From: Caballeronia sp. SEWSISQ10-4 2 | Lineage (GTDB): Bacteria > Pseudomonadota > Gammaproteobacteria > Burkholderiales > Burkholderiaceae | Direction: 5' to 3' | Length of the DNA stretch: 34,127 nt | NCBI RefSeq assembly: GCF_030464885.1 | Contig: NZ_JALPRJ010000060.1 | Span: forward strand, 17,610 to 51,736 | Shown here: in pieces, positions 7,284-16,331 of the stretch | Position numbering within the stretch: position 1 is the first letter of the stretch | Layout: the number at the start of each line of letters is the position of its first letter | Notes under the pieces: generated by a model | Databases searched by the model: none | The model's input: the letters and a program-made list of their open reading frames with translations, nothing else | Told to the model about the DNA's origin: nothing | Made by a program: the position numbers and the translations under genes

Positions 7284-8423
7284 TCAGTCGGCAATCGGCT
7301 GGATCATATGCACGCGACGCTCCGTCGCGGGTTCGCGAACCGGCGCGCCGCACTGGATCAGCAGCGAACGCAGCTCGTTGATGACCGGAAACACCTCGTG
7401 GTTATGATCCGCGCCCTGCCGGTCGTGCGCTTCCTGCTCGCGCTCCACGATCCACCGGTCTTCCTTGAAGATACGCTCGGTGAACCACACCAGCAACGGC
7501 CACGCAGCGTCGAGGATGCCTGGAATTTTCGGCCGGCGGATGGACAGCAAACCAAACGTGCGGTTGGTGCGCTGCTCGGCGTCGAGCGGCACGTACGCGA
7601 TCCACAGGTCCATCACCATGGTCTCGTCCTTGGTGCGGATCCGGAGCGTCTGGTACGGATACTCCGTGCGGATCGTCATCACGTCCTTGTGGCCGTCATT
7701 CGGGTCGTTACTGCGCTTCTGGCTGAACACCAGCGCCTCGCCGATCGGCTGTTTGCCCTCCTCGCGCGCGAACGTGTAGTTCACCTCCACCCAGTCGTCG
7801 CCGCGGCTGCGCCCGACCGAGCGTGCCTTCATCTGCCCCATCTGCTTGCGATGCAAGAACTGATGGTTCATGTCCATCAGGTTCTCGTGCATGAAGGTGT
7901 AGTGGCACTTCACTTCGCGGCCGAAACGGCGGGTTTTATAGGCTTTATCGTTGACGGAACCGAGCGCGGGAAACGGCGTGGTCTCGGCGAGCAGCGGGTC
8001 ACCGGGGAAAATAAAGATCAGGCCGGATTCTTCACGGCACGGATACGAACGCACGCCGTTCGGCAGGCGTTCACGGCCGAGATACGGGACGTCGATACAG
8101 CGGCCAGTGCAGTCGTAGGTCCAGCCGTGATAACAACAGCGGATGGATTCACCGTCGACCACACCCGCGTGCAGCGGTACCTGTCGATGCGCGCAGCGAT
8201 CTTCCAGCGCGAACACCTTGCCGCTTTCCGTGCGTACCAGCACGACGGGGTCACCGGCAAAACGTACACCGTGCGCTTTGCCGCGTTTTACTTCCGGCGA
8301 CCAAGCGACCGGATACCAATGATCGGGGTGAATATCGACGCGACGCAGATCGCGCGCGGCCGGTTGAGACTGTTCGGACGGCAGTTCGCTCGGAGCGACG
8401 TCCTGCTGCAGTGCTACATGCAT
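7284..8423 (-). CDS. Rieske non-heme iron oxygenase, alpha-subunit-like
   Basis: 379 residues. The N-terminal Rieske [2Fe-2S] domain has C77-A-H79 and C96-x-x-H99, with 16 residues between the two halves. The C-terminal catalytic domain carries ENLMDMNHQFLH, which gives D184, H187 and H191 as likely iron ligands. The two histidines are separated by three residues, whereas the well-known ring hydroxylases (naphthalene dioxygenase, VanA type) have four. Such enzymes need an electron-donating reductase and often a ferredoxin; neither is encoded nearby. There is no signal peptide, so it is cytosolic. The substrate cannot be read from the sequence; an aromatic or lipid-type hydroxylation or demethylation is possible. 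It is flanked on the same strand by a methyltransferase and an unknown small gene. Confidence 0.88.
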   Translation of the reverse strand: MHVALQQDVAPSELPSEQSQPAARDLRRVDIHPDHWYPVAWSPEVKRGKAHGVRFAGDPVVLVRTESGKVFALEDRCAHRQVPLHAGVVDGESIRCCYHGWTYDCTGRCIDVPYLGRERLPNGVRSYPCREESGLIFIFPGDPLLAETTPFPALGSVNDKAYKTRRFGREVKCHYTFMHENLMDMNHQFLHRKQMGQMKARSVGRSRGDDWVEVNYTFAREEGKQPIGEALVFSQKRSNDPNDGHKDVMTIRTEYPYQTLRIRTKDETMVMDLWIAYVPLDAEQRTNRTFGLLSIRRPKIPGILDAAWPLLVWFTERIFKEDRWIVEREQEAHDRQGADHNHEVFPVINELRSLLIQCGAPVREPATERRVHMIQPIAD

Positions 8424-8770
8424 GTACGATGCCTCCGCGTGAGGGTATCAGGTGGAAACAGACTAAAAACGGACTAAAAAATGCTTTGAGGAGACGTTGC
8501 AACCATCGGCCTAACGCAGTCTACACGCCAGAGGCCGAGTGATGCTCAACGGGAGGGTGATTGCGGATGTCGGAACGGGGCTGGACGGGCTCGCACAGGT
8601 GGTCGAGCGGTTTTTTTTCGGCTTTTTGCTGCGGCTTTTTGCTGCGGCTTTCTGCGGCGATTTCGCCCCGCCAGACGCAATTTTGACGATCTTCATTGCG
8701 CCAGTGCGGACCATCCAGGTGCATCACCGATCGACTCTGCCTGCGTCAGACCCGCGTGCATCAGGGTGCA
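8424..8770. other. Intergenic region with short direct repeats and a possible small basic ORF
   Basis: A 347-bp stretch. CGGCTTTTTGCTG is repeated at 8619-8631 and 8632-8644, with a degenerate third copy after it, next to a T8 run at 8611-8618. On the minus strand from an ATG at 8696 a 61-residue frame (to 8511) begins MKIVKIASGG and passes through a Lys/Ala/Ser-rich part, but has no ribosome-binding site and a 13-bp repeat that does not keep frame. I do not call it a gene. TCAGAC / GTCTGA near 8748-8787 can form an imperfect hairpin at the end of the methyltransferase gene. Confidence 0.4.
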
Positions 8771-9391
8771 TCACGGTGCGCGTCTGAAGATCAGGCAGAA
8801 ATTGTTGGCGGGCATGGGCACGGCTTCGTGCATCGACAAGCCCGATGCGCGCCCGAGTTCCACGACGTCCTCCATATTCCGGACACCCCAGGCGGGATCG
8901 GTGGCGCGAAGCTGTGCGTCGAAGGCTTCGTTACTCGGGGCGGTATGCGCCCCGTCGCGCTTGTAAGGTCCGTACAGGAAGAGCACACCGTCGCTTGCCA
9001 GACGCTCGCCCGCGCCGTGGAACAGTGCCTCAGCTGCCGCCCACGGCGCGATATGGATCATATTGATACATACGATTGCCGCAAGGGAAGTCGGCACGGA
9101 CCACGGTGTTGTCCGGACATCCAGAGCGATCGGCGCGTGGAGGTTCGCGAGTGAAGCGTGCTGACGCCAGGCGTCGATGGAGGCTCGCGAAGCGGCGTCG
9201 GGATCGCTGGGTTGCCAGGTGACGCCCGGCAATGCGGCGGCGAAGTGGACGGCATGCTGCCCCGTGCCGCTGGCGATTTCGAGGACCACGCCGGCCTTGG
9301 GCAGGACTCGCGCGAGCACGTCGAGAATGGGTCCGCGATTACGTTCGGCGGCGGGCGCCACGCGGCGGGCGGTGTCGGGGTTGGGGCTCAC
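8771..9391 (-). CDS. DUF938 family SAM-dependent methyltransferase-like protein
   Basis: 206 residues. The start at 9391 has GGAG 8 bp upstream. Near residue 37 the motif VLEIASGTGQHAVHFA is the class I SAM-binding motif I, and PSDPDAASRASI fits the acidic loop that binds the SAM ribose. The run INMIHIAPWAAAEALF followed by GVLFLYGPYKRDGAHTAPSNEAFD is typical of DUF938. The C-terminal block MPANNFCLIFRR also matches that family. Members are predicted methyltransferases with unknown substrates. It is cytosolic and on the same strand as the Rieske gene, but a 347-bp gap makes a shared operon uncertain. Confidence 0.88.
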   Translation of the reverse strand: MSPNPDTARRVAPAAERNRGPILDVLARVLPKAGVVLEIASGTGQHAVHFAAALPGVTWQPSDPDAASRASIDAWRQHASLANLHAPIALDVRTTPWSVPTSLAAIVCINMIHIAPWAAAEALFHGAGERLASDGVLFLYGPYKRDGAHTAPSNEAFDAQLRATDPAWGVRNMEDVVELGRASGLSMHEAVPMPANNFCLIFRRAP

Positions 9392-9962
9392 GGCGTTTCT
9401 CCAGATGAAGTGCTGGCGAGCGTAAGTGCGCGATAGACATAGGTCAAGCGACGGGCGGCCGAACGTGAGCTAAACCCGAACCATGAAACCACGGCGCCGC
9501 GAAAGAGGCGCAAAACTGCCGGACTGCAGGAAAACCACTGCCGCCGCGACGGATAAAAAGCGGATCAGGCTGGTCCTTCACGGCCGGCGCCATCGAAGAA
9601 TGGATGGTCATGAAGATGCACCCTTTAGAATAACGCCCGGAACACGCTGTCAGCTTAGGGCGAGCCCGTAGGCAACCCAGTCGCCCGGACAAGGCGCGAT
9701 TCCTGCTGTGACGGTGCGGCGTGCCGCCAAACCTGTGTATCCTGACGCACTGATAGAAACCGCGGAAGCCGCAGAAACGCGCAAAAGCAGAACCCGCGGA
9801 CCGCTTGCCATATACATACAACGAAACAACCGAAACGACCTGCTGACATCGAAAGCTGCACGCAGTACCAACCGGACATTGCCCAACCCGGCGCGCGCCC
9901 AAGCCCCGGCATCGAACGGCTGCAGTGCCGCACCAGTCCATGCAATCCTAATGGAGCCTCCC
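9392..9962. other. 571-bp divergent intergenic region; possible small minus-strand ORF
   Basis: This region must contain the promoters of the methyltransferase gene (-) and the ankyrin gene (+). A 55-residue minus-strand frame (9444-9611, starting MTIHSSMAPAVKDQ) has AAAGGG about 9 bp before its ATG, but its sequence matches nothing I recognise and its composition is not clearly protein-like. I leave it as a candidate only. No repeat or hairpin stands out. Confidence 0.35.
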
Positions 9963-10529
9963 ATGCAACCCGACTCACCCGCAGGCATTCCCGGTCAAAA
10001 CCAGGAACCTTTGAGCGACGATCTCATCGATTTCGCGAGCGAAGTCTTCGACGTAGCTCGCCGCGGCGACGCTGCCATGCTCGACACGCTGCTGCATAAA
10101 GGCTTGCCGCCGAACCTTCGCAACGACAAGGGCGACACGCTCGTGATGCTCGCGAGTTACCACGGCCATGCCGACGCGGCGCGCGTGCTGCTCGAACACA
10201 AGGCCGATCCGGACCTGCGCAACAACAACGGCCAGACGCCGATCGCGGGCGCGGCGTTCAAGGGGTACGAGCCGGTTATCGAAGTCTTGCTTGAGTACGG
10301 TGCGGACGTGGAAGGCGCGTCGCCCGATGGACGCACGGCGTTGATGATCGCGGCCATGTTCAATCGCGTGGAGATGGTCGAGTTCCTGATTTCGAAGGGC
10401 GCGAATCCCGACGCGAAGGACGCGAACGGTTTTACCGCACGCGACGCCGCCGCGAAAATGGGCGCCCCCGATACCGCCGCGCGGCTGGCTCAAGCGGCCG
10501 AGGCGAAGTCGCGTCCGCCGGGCGTTTGA
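9963..10529 (+). CDS. Ankyrin repeat protein
   Basis: 188 residues from the ATG at 9963, supported by GGAG 7 bp upstream; an ATG 12 bp earlier lacks this. After a short leader and the helix LIDFASEVFDVARRGD, there are about four ankyrin repeats: NLRNDKGDTLVMLASYHGHADAARVLLEHKADP, LRNNNGQTPIAGAAFKGYEPVIEVLLEYGADV and two further units ending MVEFLISKGANPDAKDANGFTARD. Ankyrin repeats act in protein-protein contact. There is no signal peptide. Small ankyrin proteins of this type in proteobacteria sometimes accompany catalase or other stress genes, but none is adjacent here. The partner is unknown. Confidence 0.9.
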   Translation: MQPDSPAGIPGQNQEPLSDDLIDFASEVFDVARRGDAAMLDTLLHKGLPPNLRNDKGDTLVMLASYHGHADAARVLLEHKADPDLRNNNGQTPIAGAAFKGYEPVIEVLLEYGADVEGASPDGRTALMIAAMFNRVEMVEFLISKGANPDAKDANGFTARDAAAKMGAPDTAARLAQAAEAKSRPPGV

Positions 10530-10668
10530 TCGAAACCGGGCGACACGAACGCCGCTGCTCGCCCGAACTGTATCGACCTATATCGTCCCCTAACCCCAGC
10601 ACCGTCGATAACCCCGGCGACGGCGCGCGAATTTCCTGAAGGCAATCCCGCAACATGGAGCTCTTGTG

Positions 10669-11766
10669 ATGAGTGGCGGTTTCCCGCTTCGAGCGTATGA
10701 CTGGCGCTGGCGAACAGTAGCCGGAACGCTCGCGATCCTCCTTGTCCTGGCGCTCATGTCGGGATGCAGCCTGTTCCCGGTGCAAGCGCCCGCGCCCATC
10801 ACCGATTTGTCGACGCCGCAGCCGCCAAGCGAGCCGGAAGTCCTGGAGCCGGAAGAAGTGCCGGCATCGGCGCCGGTTGCCGCGCAGCCTCCGTCCGAAC
10901 CCAGACCGCACCCCGCGCCGAAACGACGTGTGATCGTGCCGAAAAAACCGCCGCCGCCTCCGCCTCCGCCCGTTGAAGAGAAGGCGCCGCCGCCTCCGCC
11001 GCCGCTGCTCACCACGCGCATCATGCAGCACGAGCAAATCCGCGGTTTGCTCGACAGCGAAATCCAGCGCCCGGATGGCAAGGTGATCGGCCGCGCAGTG
11101 GACATGTACGCCGATACGGCCGGCAAACCGAAGATCATGATCGTCAACCTGGCGGGGTTCCTGGGTGTCGGCGACCGCAAGGTGACGTTCCCGTGGACCG
11201 TGTTCCGCTTCAATCCGGCCGCGAAGAAAGCGCCTATTACGTTCGCCGTGCCGACGCCGGGCAGCAACGGCGCGTCGGGCGTGGCGAAAGCGAAAGCTCA
11301 GGACGCATCGGCCAGACCGGGTTCCGTCAACGACATTGCGCCGAGTCTCGCTCAACTTATCGACTCCAATGTGTCGCAGAAAAGCGGCGCGCGGATGGGC
11401 CGCGTAGTCGACGTGCTGGTCGATTCGCAAGGGCAGCCCCAGGCGCTCGTGATCGATCTCTCCGATTCCCTCGCCGGCGACAAGCGGCAAGTCGCGGCGA
11501 ACTGGCCGGACCTGCATGTGATGTCGCGCAACAAGGTACTGCAATTGCAACTGGATTTCACCGACGCACAGATCAAAGCCGCTCCGACGTACTCGCCGGA
11601 TCAACCGATCAAGATCGTTTCGCCCGTCGTCCCGCCACCGGAACCCGAGCCGACGCCAGAACCCGCTCCGGCTGCAGCTGCAGCGCCCGCTTCTGCTGCG
11701 GCCTCCGGTCCCGCGTCCGGTGCGAAAGCCACTGCGGCGGCCGTTGCGCGCCCCTCGAAACAATGA
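10669..11766 (+). CDS. PRC-barrel domain protein with lipoprotein-like N terminus
   Basis: 365 residues from the ATG at 10669, with GGAG 8 bp upstream; a GTG lies directly before it. The N terminus has a basic stretch, a hydrophobic segment (LAILLVLALM) and SGC at residues 31-33, a plausible though imperfect lipobox, so Cys33 may be lipidated. Residues about 35-110 are Pro-rich, including two runs of six to seven prolines. Two PRC-barrel-like beta domains follow: one around LLDSEIQRPDGKVIGRAVDMY, the second around LIDSNVSQKSGARMGRVVDVLVD. The C-terminal 50 residues are Pro/Ala-rich. PRC barrels bind partner proteins or RNA in known cases. The layout suggests an envelope-anchored protein with flexible linkers. 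The MFS gene begins 14 bp downstream. Confidence 0.8.
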   Translation: MSGGFPLRAYDWRWRTVAGTLAILLVLALMSGCSLFPVQAPAPITDLSTPQPPSEPEVLEPEEVPASAPVAAQPPSEPRPHPAPKRRVIVPKKPPPPPPPPVEEKAPPPPPPLLTTRIMQHEQIRGLLDSEIQRPDGKVIGRAVDMYADTAGKPKIMIVNLAGFLGVGDRKVTFPWTVFRFNPAAKKAPITFAVPTPGSNGASGVAKAKAQDASARPGSVNDIAPSLAQLIDSNVSQKSGARMGRVVDVLVDSQGQPQALVIDLSDSLAGDKRQVAANWPDLHVMSRNKVLQLQLDFTDAQIKAAPTYSPDQPIKIVSPVVPPPEPEPTPEPAPAAAAAPASAAASGPASGAKATAAAVARPSKQ

Positions 11767-11780
11767 GGACGAGCTGAAAT

Positions 11781-13064
11781 ATGGTAATTGCACGAAGTCT
11801 GCGCGCGCTCGATTGGCTGAACTTCTTCGTCGCGAATGTGCAGACCGGCTTTGGGCCGTTCATCGCCTCCTATCTCGCCGCGAACAAATGGACGCAGGGC
11901 GAGATCGGGCTGATGCTGAGCGTCGGCACGATCAGCGCGATGGCGAGCCAGTTGCCGGCAGGCGCGCTCGTCGATGCGCTGCGTAACAAGAAAGGCGCTG
12001 CCGCCGCCGCGATCATCGCGATCATTGTGGCGGCGTTGTTGCTCGGCGCGAGCCCGACGTTTGTCGCCGTGTTCGCGGCCGAAGTGCTGCACGGGTTCGC
12101 CAGTTGCATGCTCGTTCCCGCGATGGCCGCGATCTCGCTCGCGCTCGTCTCGCGCGCCGATCTTGGCAACCGGCTCGGGCGCAATGCGCGCTGGGCGTCG
12201 ATAGGCAGTGCGCTCACGGCGGCGTTGATGGGCGTGTTTGGGGAGTACCTGTCGCTGCGTTCGGTGTTTTTCCTGACCGCGGCACTCGCGCTGCCCGCGC
12301 TCGTCGCGCTGAACATGATTCATCACGAGATGGCGCCCGTCGTGCCGCGCATGAAAAAGGCCGCGGCGAAAGCGGGCGAGAAGATCGCTGAAGCGGTAAG
12401 CGCGGCCGGAGCCGATCGGCCCGAGAGCCTGCGCGATCTGGTGCGCGATCCGCGGTTGCTGACCTTCGCGGCGTGCGTCGTGCTGTTCCACTTGTCGAAC
12501 GCGGCGATGCTCAACCTCGCCGCTGGTGAAGTCACCGCGCACATGGGCGACAACGTTCAACTCGTGATCGCGGCGTGCATCATCGTGCCGCAGTTCATCG
12601 TGGCGGGATTGTCGCCGTGGGTCGGACGGCAAGCGCAAACCTGGGGACGGCGCCCGGTGCTGATCCTTGGATTCGCAGCGCTGCCGTTGCGCGCGCTGTT
12701 GTTCGCGGCCGCGAGCAGCGCAAGCAGCCCTTATCTGCTGGTGCCGGTGCAGATGCTCGACGGTATCAGCGCCGCTGTATTCGGCGTGATGCTGCCGCTG
12801 ATCGCCGCCGACGTGGCCGGCGGCAAGGGCCGGTACAACTTGTGTATAGGATTCTTTGGGCTGGCAGCGGGCGTTGGAGCGACGCTGAGTACGGCTATCG
12901 CCGGCTTCGTGGCGGACAAGTTCGGCGTGAACACCAGCTTCTTTGGACTCGCCGCAGCAGGTGCGCTCGCCGTGGCGCTGGTATGGCTCGCCATGCCGGA
13001 AACACGCGATACCGCCGCGAACGAGGAGGCGGCCAAGGAGAAGGAAGCCACGCCCGCGGCATGA
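11781..13064 (+). CDS. MFS transporter
   Basis: 427 residues with about 12 hydrophobic segments, in the inner membrane. The first half has LNFFVANVQTGFGPFIASYL and the loop QLPAGALVDALRNKKG, the position of the conserved MFS loop 2-3 motif. A long central loop (about residues 190-215, Lys/Ala-rich) separates the two six-helix halves. The tail is hydrophilic and rich in Glu, Lys and Ala. Only 14 bp separate it from the PRC-barrel gene, so they are probably co-transcribed. The ribosome-binding site is weak (GAGCTGAAAT), which fits translational coupling. The substrate cannot be predicted; it could import or export. Confidence 0.85.
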   Translation: MVIARSLRALDWLNFFVANVQTGFGPFIASYLAANKWTQGEIGLMLSVGTISAMASQLPAGALVDALRNKKGAAAAAIIAIIVAALLLGASPTFVAVFAAEVLHGFASCMLVPAMAAISLALVSRADLGNRLGRNARWASIGSALTAALMGVFGEYLSLRSVFFLTAALALPALVALNMIHHEMAPVVPRMKKAAAKAGEKIAEAVSAAGADRPESLRDLVRDPRLLTFAACVVLFHLSNAAMLNLAAGEVTAHMGDNVQLVIAACIIVPQFIVAGLSPWVGRQAQTWGRRPVLILGFAALPLRALLFAAASSASSPYLLVPVQMLDGISAAVFGVMLPLIAADVAGGKGRYNLCIGFFGLAAGVGATLSTAIAGFVADKFGVNTSFFGLAAAGALAVALVWLAMPETRDTAANEEAAKEKEATPAA

Positions 13065-13216
13065 TGGTTATCGGATGGACAGGGGCTCTACATGCATGCG
13101 TCAACTGAGCGCGATCGCAGACGGCGTTGCATCGAAATCCGCCGAAAGAGCCGCTCATGAGCGTTCGTTTCAGAGTCCACTCATCGCTCAACGCATCATG
13201 CAACGCTGGAGCCAAA

Positions 13217-14602
13217 TCATTTTAACGGCTTCAGCATTCCCAGCAGCGTGGGAATCAACTCGCTGACGGTCGGATGAATATGCATCGCGCGTTGCAGCGT
13301 GGTGTACGGCGCGTCGGCATTCATGATGTCGATGAACGTGTGGATGGCTTCATCGGCTTCTATACCAAGCATCGCCGCACCGAGAATCTTCTTCGTTCCG
13401 GCATCGACCAGCACCTTCATGAAACCATCGGTCTCGCCGCGTTCTCGCGCCCGGCCAACACGAGACATCGGCATGGTGGCGATCAGTGCGGGCCGTCCGT
13501 CGCGGCGCACGTCGGTTTCGCTCAACCCCACGCGCGCGAACGGCGGATCGACAAAAACTGCGTAGCACATGATGCGTGAATCCACGCTGCGCGTTTCGCC
13601 ATCGACGACATTCGAGGCGATGATTTCATAGTCGTTGTACGACGTATGCGTGAACGCGCCGCGGCCGTTGACGTCGCCGAGCGCCCAGATACCGTCGGCT
13701 TTCGTGCGAAGCTGGCCATCTACATCGATCAAGCCGTGCTTGTTCAACACGATGCCCGCGTGGTCCAGCCCGAGGTCATCCGTATTCGGCGTGCGTCCGG
13801 TCGCGAACAGCAAATGCGAGGCATCGATGCTCTTCCGATCTTTCAACACGATCCGAACGCCCTTGCCCGCCGGTTCAACCTTCGACGTCTCCGTGTTGAA
13901 CAAAAACTCCACCCCCTCCCGCGACAGGACCATCTGAATCTGTTCGGCGAAGTCCTTGTCCTCACGCACCAACACGCGATCGCCTCTGACAAGCACGCTC
14001 ACGCGACTGCCGAAACGCCGGAACATCTGTGCGAATTCCAGCGCGATATAACTCCCGCCGACAATCGCCAGATGCTCCGGCAATTCGGTCAATTCGAGGA
14101 TGGTGGAATTCGTAAGATGTGAAATGCTCGCCAGCCCGTCGATCTCCGGCACGGTCGCGCGTGTTCCGGTGTTGATGAAGATCGCGTCCGCGTCCAACTC
14201 GTGTTGCTGGCCGTCATGGCCTTGCACGCTGATGGAATGCGCGCCCGTGAACCGGGCGTGACCGTTGAGCACCGTCACGCCCGGCGTGCTGCGCAACCAC
14301 TCCTCCACGCCGTTGCGGGACCCCGCAATCACCACGTCCTTGCGCGCCTTGACCCGCGCCAGGTCCACCCGCACCTCGCCTTCTACGATCACGCCGTACT
14401 CGCCCGCATGACGCGCGACGTGCGCGGCACGGGCGCTCGCCACGTAGGTCTTGGTCGGCGTGCAGCCAACGTTCACGCACGTGCCGCCGAACAGATGCCG
14501 CTCGATCACGGCCGTTCGCTTGCCGCTCTCGGCGAGCTTGACGCCTAGCGGGCCGCCGCCTTGTCCTGTGCCGATCACGATAGCGTCGAAGTGCTGTGAC
14601 AT
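13217..14602 (-). CDS. FAD-dependent pyridine nucleotide-disulfide oxidoreductase (mercuric reductase/RclA-like)
   Basis: 461 residues, start supported by GAGGAG 6 bp upstream. FAD-binding GTGQGG (11-16), then GGTCVNVGCTPTK with redox cysteines C42 and C47. A NAD(P)H-binding fold begins at LAIVGGSYIALEFAQMFRRFG, the second FAD motif is GIWALGDVNGRGAFTHTSYND, and the C-terminal dimer interface has H443 and E448 (HPTVSE), the usual His-Glu pair. It lacks the N-terminal metal-binding domain and the C-terminal cysteine pair of true mercuric reductases. It is also not beside 2-oxoacid dehydrogenase genes, so it is unlikely to be the normal lipoamide dehydrogenase. A role in redox or reactive chlorine/metal stress, as for RclA, is inference. 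It is divergent from the aldehyde dehydrogenase operon. Confidence 0.88.
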   Translation of the reverse strand: MSQHFDAIVIGTGQGGGPLGVKLAESGKRTAVIERHLFGGTCVNVGCTPTKTYVASARAAHVARHAGEYGVIVEGEVRVDLARVKARKDVVIAGSRNGVEEWLRSTPGVTVLNGHARFTGAHSISVQGHDGQQHELDADAIFINTGTRATVPEIDGLASISHLTNSTILELTELPEHLAIVGGSYIALEFAQMFRRFGSRVSVLVRGDRVLVREDKDFAEQIQMVLSREGVEFLFNTETSKVEPAGKGVRIVLKDRKSIDASHLLFATGRTPNTDDLGLDHAGIVLNKHGLIDVDGQLRTKADGIWALGDVNGRGAFTHTSYNDYEIIASNVVDGETRSVDSRIMCYAVFVDPPFARVGLSETDVRRDGRPALIATMPMSRVGRARERGETDGFMKVLVDAGTKKILGAAMLGIEADEAIHTFIDIMNADAPYTTLQRAMHIHPTVSELIPTLLGMLKPLK

Positions 14603-14839
14603 GCGAGTCTCCTCAATGAAATGTCAGACCGGATCAATGCGGATCAGTGAACAAACGTTGCGTTCTCGCATGGTAGCTCGCCACGGGCCGTCGCGCTGAA
14701 CGAATACCTCGGCCGCTCAGTGCGTTTTTCGCATGCACGGGTCGAGATTTAATCGCTTGTGGCCAACTGTCGCGCCGATAAAACTACCGCCATTCACGTC
14801 GCGGACGGCCGCGACGCTTCACCTTCCCTGGCAATCACG

Positions 14840-16264
14840 ATGCGCACCTACCGTAATTTCATCGATGGCCGTTTTGTCGAGCCGCAATCCGATTCTTTCG
14901 CCGAAGTCGATAATCCCGCCACGTCGGCAATCATCGCGCGTGTCACGCTCGCCTCGCAGGACGACGCGCTGAGCGCAGTCGAAGCCGCGTCGCGAGCACA
15001 GAAGAAGTGGCGTGCGCTGACGGCTATTGAACGGGGAGAACATCTGCGCCGTTTCGCCGATGCGATCGTTGAACGCGCGCCGCAGATTGGCGCGGCGCTC
15101 GCGCTGGAGTCCGGCAAGAGCGCAGCCGATTCGGAGAACGAAGCTCGCTACGCCGCCGACATCACGCGCTTTCACGCGGAATGGGCGCGCCGGATTGAAG
15201 GCGAACTGATCCCCAGCGATACCCCGAACGAAAACCTCGTGCTGCATCGTGAGCCGATTGGTGTCGTGGCTTGTCTGATTCCGTTCAACTACCCCGTCTA
15301 CACGCTGCTGCGCAAGGTTGCTCCTGCATTGATCACGGGCAATGCGGTGGTCGTGCGGCCGAGCAACAACACGCCGGCGTCCGCCTTCGAAATCGCCGAA
15401 GCAGCGCAACAAGCTGGCTTGCCCGCAGGCATTCTCAACGTCCTCACAATGGATCACGCGACCGCAGGCGCCGTCTGCACGCATCCCGCAGTGGGAATGA
15501 TCACACTGACCGGCAGCGTGGGCGCGGGGCGCATCGTGCTGGATTATTGCAAGGCGAATATCGCCAAACCTTCGCTGGAACTCGGTGGCAAGGCGCCCGC
15601 GATCATCGAACCCGATGCCGATCTTGAAGCGGCAGCGAGTGCGATCGTGGCATCGAAGACGACACATTGCGGGCAATTGTGTACCGCGATGGAACGCGTC
15701 TACGTCCACGCCAGCGTGCACGATCGCTTCGTCGAACTGCTGCGCACGAAGATGCATGCGGTGAGTTTCGGCGATCGCGCGCAAGACGCATCGAAGATGG
15801 GTCCGCTTGTCAGCCGCTCGGCTCAACGCAACATTCACGCAATGGTCGAACGCGCGGTCGCCGAAGGTGCGACGATCGCCACCGGCGGCACCTTGCCCGA
15901 CGGTCCCGGTTATTTCTATCCGCCAACGCTGCTGCTCAATTGCCGCCACGACATGGAAATCGTGCGTGAGGAGATCTTCGGACCGGTGCTGCCTGTGATC
16001 TCGTACGACACGCTCGACGACGCCCTCGCCATGGCGAACGATCATCAATACGGCTTGTCGTCGGTGCTTTACACCGAGAACTATCGCACTGCAATGCGCG
16101 TGGCCAACGAGATCGAAGCCGGTGAGCTGTATGTGAACCGCACGCCCGCCGATCCGTACCAGGGCTTTCACGCAGGCTGGAAACGCTCCGGCCTCGGCGG
16201 CGATGACGGCAAGCACGGCATGCTCGAATTCACGCAGACGCGTCTTGTCATCATGAAGTACTGA
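14840..16264 (+). CDS. NAD(P)-dependent aldehyde dehydrogenase, AldA-like (lactaldehyde/glycolaldehyde type)
   Basis: 474 residues from the ATG at 14840; the frame is open upstream but similarity begins here (MRTYRNFIDGRFVEP). No strong ribosome-binding site is visible. Catalytic Cys281 (GQLCTA), Glu247 (LELGGKAP) and Asn150 (PFNYP) are present. Overall wording, including YPPTLLL, EEIFGPVLPV and GFHAGWKRSGLGGDDGKHGM, is close to E. coli AldA, which oxidises L-lactaldehyde and glycolaldehyde. The cofactor motif usually written KPSE is RPSN here (from R173), so cofactor preference may differ. It is the first gene of the operon running to 20557, where it probably oxidises an aldehyde made by the GMC enzyme or released later in the pathway. 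Confidence 0.85.
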   Translation: MRTYRNFIDGRFVEPQSDSFAEVDNPATSAIIARVTLASQDDALSAVEAASRAQKKWRALTAIERGEHLRRFADAIVERAPQIGAALALESGKSAADSENEARYAADITRFHAEWARRIEGELIPSDTPNENLVLHREPIGVVACLIPFNYPVYTLLRKVAPALITGNAVVVRPSNNTPASAFEIAEAAQQAGLPAGILNVLTMDHATAGAVCTHPAVGMITLTGSVGAGRIVLDYCKANIAKPSLELGGKAPAIIEPDADLEAAASAIVASKTTHCGQLCTAMERVYVHASVHDRFVELLRTKMHAVSFGDRAQDASKMGPLVSRSAQRNIHAMVERAVAEGATIATGGTLPDGPGYFYPPTLLLNCRHDMEIVREEIFGPVLPVISYDTLDDALAMANDHQYGLSSVLYTENYRTAMRVANEIEAGELYVNRTPADPYQGFHAGWKRSGLGGDDGKHGMLEFTQTRLVIMKY

Positions 16265-16331
16265 GACCTCGACACTCACTCGCACATCTATAAAAACGGC
16301 GTTCCCGGCGAACAGCCGAAGGAGACTCATT

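Noticed and set aside
6996..8477. A 493-codon + strand open frame
   Set aside because: Antisense to the Rieske oxygenase and the 87-residue gene, both of which have ribosome-binding sites or conserved motifs.
13217..14602. Mercuric reductase
   Set aside because: It lacks the metal-binding N-terminal domain and the C-terminal cysteine pair, and no mer genes are near.
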